Positions 6,603 through 9,087 of a DNA stretch of 9,087 nucleotides are shown piece after piece. The notes beneath the pieces were generated by a model. That model had not been told where the DNA came from. It saw nothing but the letters and a program-made list of their open reading frames with translations, and made no database searches. The stretch covers positions 1 through 9,087 of the forward strand of contig VBAO01000062.1 in assembly GCA_005883865.1 (NCBI GenBank), read 5' to 3'. How positions within the stretch are numbered: position 1 is the stretch's first letter; each line of letters begins with the position of its first letter. The position numbers were made by a program, and so were the translations under genes. This DNA comes from Candidatus Segetimicrobium genomatis. GTDB taxonomy: Bacteria; Sysuimicrobiota; Sysuimicrobiia; Sysuimicrobiales; Segetimicrobiaceae.

Positions 6603-7834
6603 CAGCCGCCGGCGAGCGCGAGCACGCGCTCCTCGAACGACGCGAGCGTCGGCTTGATGGTGACAGAAGGCTCCACCACCTCTTCCACGGCCTCGAGCGC
6701 CTTCAGGCCGATCCCGGTGATGTACGCCACCGTCACCTCGTCCGGCCCGATCGCGCCGGAGGCGGCCAGCTTGCGGAGGACGCCGATCGTGACGCCGCCG
6801 GCCGGCTCGGTGAAGAGGCCCTCGGTCTGGGCGAGCAGCCGGACCGCGTCGACCACCTCCCCGTCGGTGACGGACTCGACGGCGCCGCCGGTGCTGCGGG
6901 CGAGGTCGAGGACGTAGGCGCCGTCGGCCGGGGCCCCGATCGCCAGGGACTTCGCGATCGTGTTCGGCCGGACGGGGAGGACCTTATCCGTCTTCGCCTT
7001 GTACGCCGTCGCGATCGGACCGCAGCCCTCGGCCTGCGCCGCGGTCATCCGCACCGTCTGCCGGGGGATGACCCCGAGGCGCTCGAACTCCTCGAAGCCC
7101 TTGTGGATCTTGACGAACATGTTCCCCGAGCCGACGGGGACGACGACCCGGTCGGGCGCCCGCCATCCGAGCTGCTCGGCCACCTCAAACGCGAGGGTCT
7201 TGGCGCCTTCCGAGTAGTACGGCCGCAGGTTGACGTTGGCGATCGCCCAGCGGTGCTCATCCGCGATCTCGAGGCAGAGGCGGTTCACATCGTCGTACGT
7301 CCCCTCGACCTCCACCACGGTTGGGCGGTAGACCGCGGTCGTGATCACTTTGGCCCGTTCGAGCCCCTTCGGGATGAACACGACCGCGCGCAACCCGGCT
7401 TTGGCGGCGTGCGCCGCGACGGCGTTGGCCAGGTTGCCGGTCGATGCGCACGAGAAGACCGTGAAGCCGAACCGTTTCCCGGCGGCGAGGGCGACGGCGA
7501 CGACCCGGTCCTTGAACGACCAGGTCGGGTTGCGGGTGTCGTTCTTCAAATACAGGTTCGGCAGCCCCAGCGCGTCCCCCAGCCGGTGGGCCCGGACGAG
7601 CGGGGTGAAGCCGGGGCTCAGGTCCCACTCCGGCACGCGGGGAACGGGGAGCAGGTCCTGATACCGCCAGATCGAGCCGGGGCCGCCGGCGATCCGCTCC
7701 CGGAGCGCCTCTCCCCGAACCCCGTCGAGATCATACTCCACCTCGAGCGGCCCAAAACAGCTCTCGCAGACGAAGATCGCTTCCGCCGGGAAGCGCTGCC
7801 CGCACTCACGGCAGACCAGCCCGCGCACCGCCAT
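6602..7834 (-). CDS. thrC: Threonine synthase-like PLP (fold-type II) enzyme under SAM-riboswitch control
   Basis: The ATG at 7834 follows a strong GGAGGGGAGA ribosome-binding site (core 7840-7844, 5-base spacing) and gives 410 residues; a longer open frame to 8047 runs through the riboswitch and is not used. The N-terminus is a zinc-ribbon-like CxxC pair (C8, C11, C23, C26). The PLP domain follows: SPGFTPLVRAHRL, NPTWSFKDR with the Schiff-base Lys108, CASTGNLANAVAAHAAKAG, the phosphate-binding loop GSGNMF (235-240), and TEPAGGVTIGVLRKL. Canonical threonine synthases read NPTGSFKDRG, so Trp105 marks a separate subgroup that I recall next to MoaD-like genes in actinobacteria. The standard reaction converts O-phosphohomoserine to threonine and phosphate. 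The SAM-I riboswitch upstream and the coupled sulfur carrier make a role in homocysteine or methionine supply equally worth considering. The protein also happens to end in Ala-Gly-Gly. Confidence 0.93.
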   Translation of the reverse strand: MAVRGLVCRECGQRFPAEAIFVCESCFGPLEVEYDLDGVRGEALRERIAGGPGSIWRYQDLLPVPRVPEWDLSPGFTPLVRAHRLGDALGLPNLYLKNDTRNPTWSFKDRVVAVALAAGKRFGFTVFSCASTGNLANAVAAHAAKAGLRAVVFIPKGLERAKVITTAVYRPTVVEVEGTYDDVNRLCLEIADEHRWAIANVNLRPYYSEGAKTLAFEVAEQLGWRAPDRVVVPVGSGNMFVKIHKGFEEFERLGVIPRQTVRMTAAQAEGCGPIATAYKAKTDKVLPVRPNTIAKSLAIGAPADGAYVLDLARSTGGAVESVTDGEVVDAVRLLAQTEGLFTEPAGGVTIGVLRKLAASGAIGPDEVTVAYITGIGLKALEAVEEVVEPSVTIKPTLASFEERVLALAGG

Positions 7835-7837
7835 TCT

Positions 7838-7844
7838 CCCCTCC
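7838..7844 (-). promoter_or_regulatory. Ribosome-binding site fixing the thrC start
   Basis: GGAGGGG on the minus strand sits 3 bases from the ATG at 7834; counting from the GGAGG core the spacing is 5. It decides the start: the alternative upstream start at 8047 lies inside the riboswitch. Confidence 0.8.
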
Positions 7845-7909
7845 GCTTCCGCCCGCGCCGGATGCGGCGTCCGGGCGATGTCTTGAGCCTTCTGCGCGCA
7901 TACGCGCGC

Positions 7910-7944
7910 ACAACGAAAATCCCCCCGCCAACTCCGCGAGGGGA
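7910..7944 (-). terminator. Riboswitch-controlled intrinsic terminator (attenuator) of the thrC leader
   Basis: The minus-strand arms TCCCCTCGC and GCGGGGGGA (7944-7936 and 7928-7920) form a 9-bp stem with a single G-U pair and a 7-base loop. ATTTTCGTT-like U-rich RNA follows at once. The 5' arm can instead pair with GAGGGAC at 7955-7949, forming an antiterminator that takes three bases from the riboswitch P1 stem. This is the usual OFF-with-SAM arrangement. Confidence 0.85.
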
Positions 7945-7952
7945 CCTTGTCC

Positions 7953-8063
7953 CTCTTATCTACCGGAATTGGATCTTCCGCAGGAATTAGCACCACACCA
8001 GGTGGGCGCCTGGTAGGCTGCCGGGTTTCATCGGGCCTGTCCCTCAACCGCTCTGGATAAGAG
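7953..8063 (-). ncRNA. SAM-I (S-box) riboswitch upstream of thrC-moaD
   Basis: This 111-base minus-strand element matches the SAM-I consensus from end to end. P1 is CTCTTATC (8063-8056) with GATAAGAG (7960-7953). After P1 comes CAGAGCGGTTGAGGGA, the kink-turn side of P2, then GGCCCGATGAAACCCGGCAG, the P2 loop and pseudoknot region. P3 is ACCAGG with CCTGGT. The invariant GGTGCTAATTCC follows, and the P4 arm is CCTGCGGAA with TTCCGGTAG. SAM binding stabilises P1 and allows the downstream terminator to form, switching expression off when S-adenosylmethionine is plentiful. In known cases the class controls methionine, cysteine and SAM supply and transport genes. Its target here is a threonine-synthase-like enzyme with a sulfur carrier. 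Confidence 0.95.
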
Positions 8064-8083
8064 TTGCTATGAAGTTTGAAATT

Positions 8084-8112
8084 AATTTAGCATAGACGTT
8101 TCCTTGTGTCAA
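8084..8112 (-). promoter_or_regulatory. Sigma-70-type promoter of the riboswitch-thrC-moaD transcript
   Basis: On the minus strand a perfect TTGACA (8112-8107), a 17-base spacer and TAAATT (8089-8084) are present, with TG-C directly before the -10 (extended -10). Start of transcription is expected near 8077, about 14 bases before riboswitch stem P1. The AT-rich patch stands out in G+C-rich surroundings. Confidence 0.8.
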
Positions 8113-8132
8113 TAAAGCGCCGGTCCTATACT
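8104..8132 (+). promoter_or_regulatory. Promoter of lgt, overlapping the divergent thrC promoter
   Basis: TTGTGT (8104-8109), a 17-base spacer and TATACT (8127-8132, 5 of 6 consensus) point right. The expected transcription start near 8139 is within a few bases of the lgt ATG at 8141, implying a leaderless mRNA. The -35 shares 8107-8109 with the -35 of the opposite promoter. Confidence 0.62.
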
Positions 8133-8140
8133 GGGCCTGC

Positions 8141-8947
8141 ATGCACCCCGTCCTCCTCAAGCTCGGGCCACTCAAACTGGGCCCGCTCGTGTTGGGCCCG
8201 TTGCTGCTGCGCTGGTACGGCGCGATGATGGGCCTCGCGCTGTTCGTCTCGATCCCGGTAACCGCCCGCTTCGGTGCGCTCTTCGGGATCGAGCGCCGGC
8301 TCATCGTCGACTCGCTGGCCCTGCCGTTTCTGACGAGCCTGCTGGTGGGGGCCCGGGCGGGATACGCCGTCTCGCACCCCCAGGATTTTGTGGGGGACCC
8401 GCTGGCGATCATCCGCCCTCCGTACGCGGGCCTCGCCTCGCACGGGGCGATCGCGGTGGGCCTCGCGTTCCTCGCCGTGTGGTGCCCGCGACACCGGGTC
8501 CCAATGTGGCGGCTGACCGACGCGATGATGCCGGCGATCCTCCTGGCGATCATGCTCGTGCGATGGGGAAACTTCATGAACGGCGAGCTCTACGGCGATC
8601 CGACCACGCTCCCCTGGGGAATCGTGTTCCCCGGGGTCCCTGGAGGACCACGCCACCCGCTCCAGCTCTACGAGATCGCGGGCACGGCGCTGATCCTCGG
8701 GTGGGTGCTCAGAGCGGCGGGCCGGCGTCCGTTCGACGGCTACCTGTTTTGGTGGGGGATCATCGCCTCCTCGGCGCTGCGGTTCATGCTCGATCTCCTC
8801 CGCAGCGAGGATCGGACGGTCATCTTCCTGACCTGGGGCCAGATGGCGGCGCTGGGGCTGATCGTCTGGGGGTCGTGGTTCCTCTGGACGCACGCGCGCA
8901 GAGGTCGGACGAGGCCGAACCCATCCAAGGAAGCCGGAGGAAGGTGA
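8141..8947 (+). CDS. lgt: Prolipoprotein diacylglyceryl transferase Lgt
   Basis: This 268-residue multi-pass inner-membrane enzyme transfers diacylglycerol from phosphatidylglycerol to the lipobox cysteine of prelipoproteins, the first step of lipoprotein maturation. Family hallmarks are all present: RWYG (24-27), GLASHGAIAVG with the conserved His101, the signature RWGNFMNGELYG (141-152), RHPLQLYE (171-178) and the late Arg214 in ALRFMLDLLR. Several hydrophobic helices span the length, and the tail after 250 is basic and cytoplasmic. Length is normal. The N-terminus carries three back-to-back LGPL units (residues 8-20) where homologues typically have one. No Shine-Dalgarno precedes the ATG, and the predicted transcription start is almost at the ATG, so translation is probably leaderless. 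It is divergent from thrC, and no clear terminator follows. Confidence 0.97.
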   Translation: MHPVLLKLGPLKLGPLVLGPLLLRWYGAMMGLALFVSIPVTARFGALFGIERRLIVDSLALPFLTSLLVGARAGYAVSHPQDFVGDPLAIIRPPYAGLASHGAIAVGLAFLAVWCPRHRVPMWRLTDAMMPAILLAIMLVRWGNFMNGELYGDPTTLPWGIVFPGVPGGPRHPLQLYEIAGTALILGWVLRAAGRRPFDGYLFWWGIIASSALRFMLDLLRSEDRTVIFLTWGQMAALGLIVWGSWFLWTHARRGRTRPNPSKEAGGR

Positions 8948-9040
8948 GGAACATGCGCGGATCGGAGACCCCAGCCCACGCGTCCATCCATGCCAGAGAG
9001 TTATGGACTCATGATATAGTTAGTGCCAGGAGGCGAAGTC
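8948..9040 (+). promoter_or_regulatory. Spacer after lgt with an extended -10 promoter and strong Shine-Dalgarno for the next gene
   Basis: TGA-TATAGT at 9012-9020 is an extended -10 (TGn plus a 5-of-6 -10 hexamer); no good -35 is seen 17 bases upstream. AGGAGG at 9028-9033 sits 7 bases from the ATG at 9041. No intrinsic terminator for lgt is visible in this spacer. Confidence 0.5.
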
Positions 9041-9087
9041 ATGCTCAAGAAGACTTTGAGTAGAAGGAAAGCCTCGAAGGCGGCCAA
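9041..9087 (+). CDS. Start of an unidentified gene with a lysine/arginine-rich N-terminus (runs off window)
   Basis: The ATG follows a textbook AGGAGG at 7-base spacing and is open to the window edge: MLKKTLSRRKASKAA over 15 codons. It is strongly basic. With so little sequence, no family can be named; a small basic nucleic-acid-binding protein or a basic leader before a membrane segment are both possible. Its own extended -10 suggests transcription independent of lgt. Confidence 0.6.
   Translation, partial: MLKKTLSRRKASKAA

Noticed and set aside
7835..8047. 71-residue N-terminal extension of the threonine-synthase-like protein
   Set aside because: The extension would be encoded within the riboswitch and terminator, and a strong ribosome-binding site precedes the ATG at 7834.
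8126..8893. 255-codon minus-strand open frame opposite lgt
   Set aside because: Low-complexity charged translation; lgt on the other strand has every family signature.

Overview
The window is G+C-rich bacterial chromosome (visibly about two-thirds G+C). Nearly all genes lie on the minus strand, with lgt diverging at the right end. There are no tRNA, rRNA, CRISPR, transposon or phage features. A SAM-I riboswitch with a classical terminator, a GerMN-domain protein, a CysO-type sulfur carrier and an MmdA/PccB-type carboxyltransferase suggest a Terrabacteria-type lineage (Firmicutes/Actinobacteria/Chloroflexota-like or a related uncultivated phylum). That placement is inference only.

Layout in minus-strand transcription order, right to left. 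A well-formed promoter (8084-8112) leads into a SAM-I riboswitch (7953-8063) and an attenuator hairpin (7910-7944). Next come a threonine-synthase-like PLP enzyme (6602-7834) and a MoaD/CysO-like sulfur carrier (6318-6602) joined by a TGATG overlap. They are followed by an NDUFA9-like NAD(P)-binding protein (5328-6251), NAD-dependent DNA ligase LigA (3255-5294) and a GerMN-domain protein coupled to ligA by another TGATG overlap (2748-3255). Then come an uncharacterised protein (N-terminal part 2400-2687, continuing towards 1592) that runs in frame into an Hfq/Sm-like domain (1592-1858), the acyl-CoA carboxylase carboxyltransferase subunit (98-1584), and the first 30 codons of a biotin carboxylase (1-91). 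On the plus strand, lgt (8141-8947) starts from a promoter that overlaps the thrC promoter and may be leaderless. A new gene with a strong Shine-Dalgarno starts at 9041 and runs off the edge.

Two themes stand out. First, a methionine-type regulatory RNA controls a 'threonine synthase' plus a sulfur-carrier protein. This suggests a sulfur-amino-acid module, possibly thiocarboxylate-dependent homocysteine formation from O-phosphohomoserine, rather than plain threonine synthesis. Second, three neighbouring genes (carboxyltransferase, uncharacterised protein, GerMN protein) each change reading frame. In two of them conserved codons are also missing. Either this block is decaying or the assembly is faulty there; ligA, the NAD(P)-binding gene, moaD, thrC and lgt look intact.
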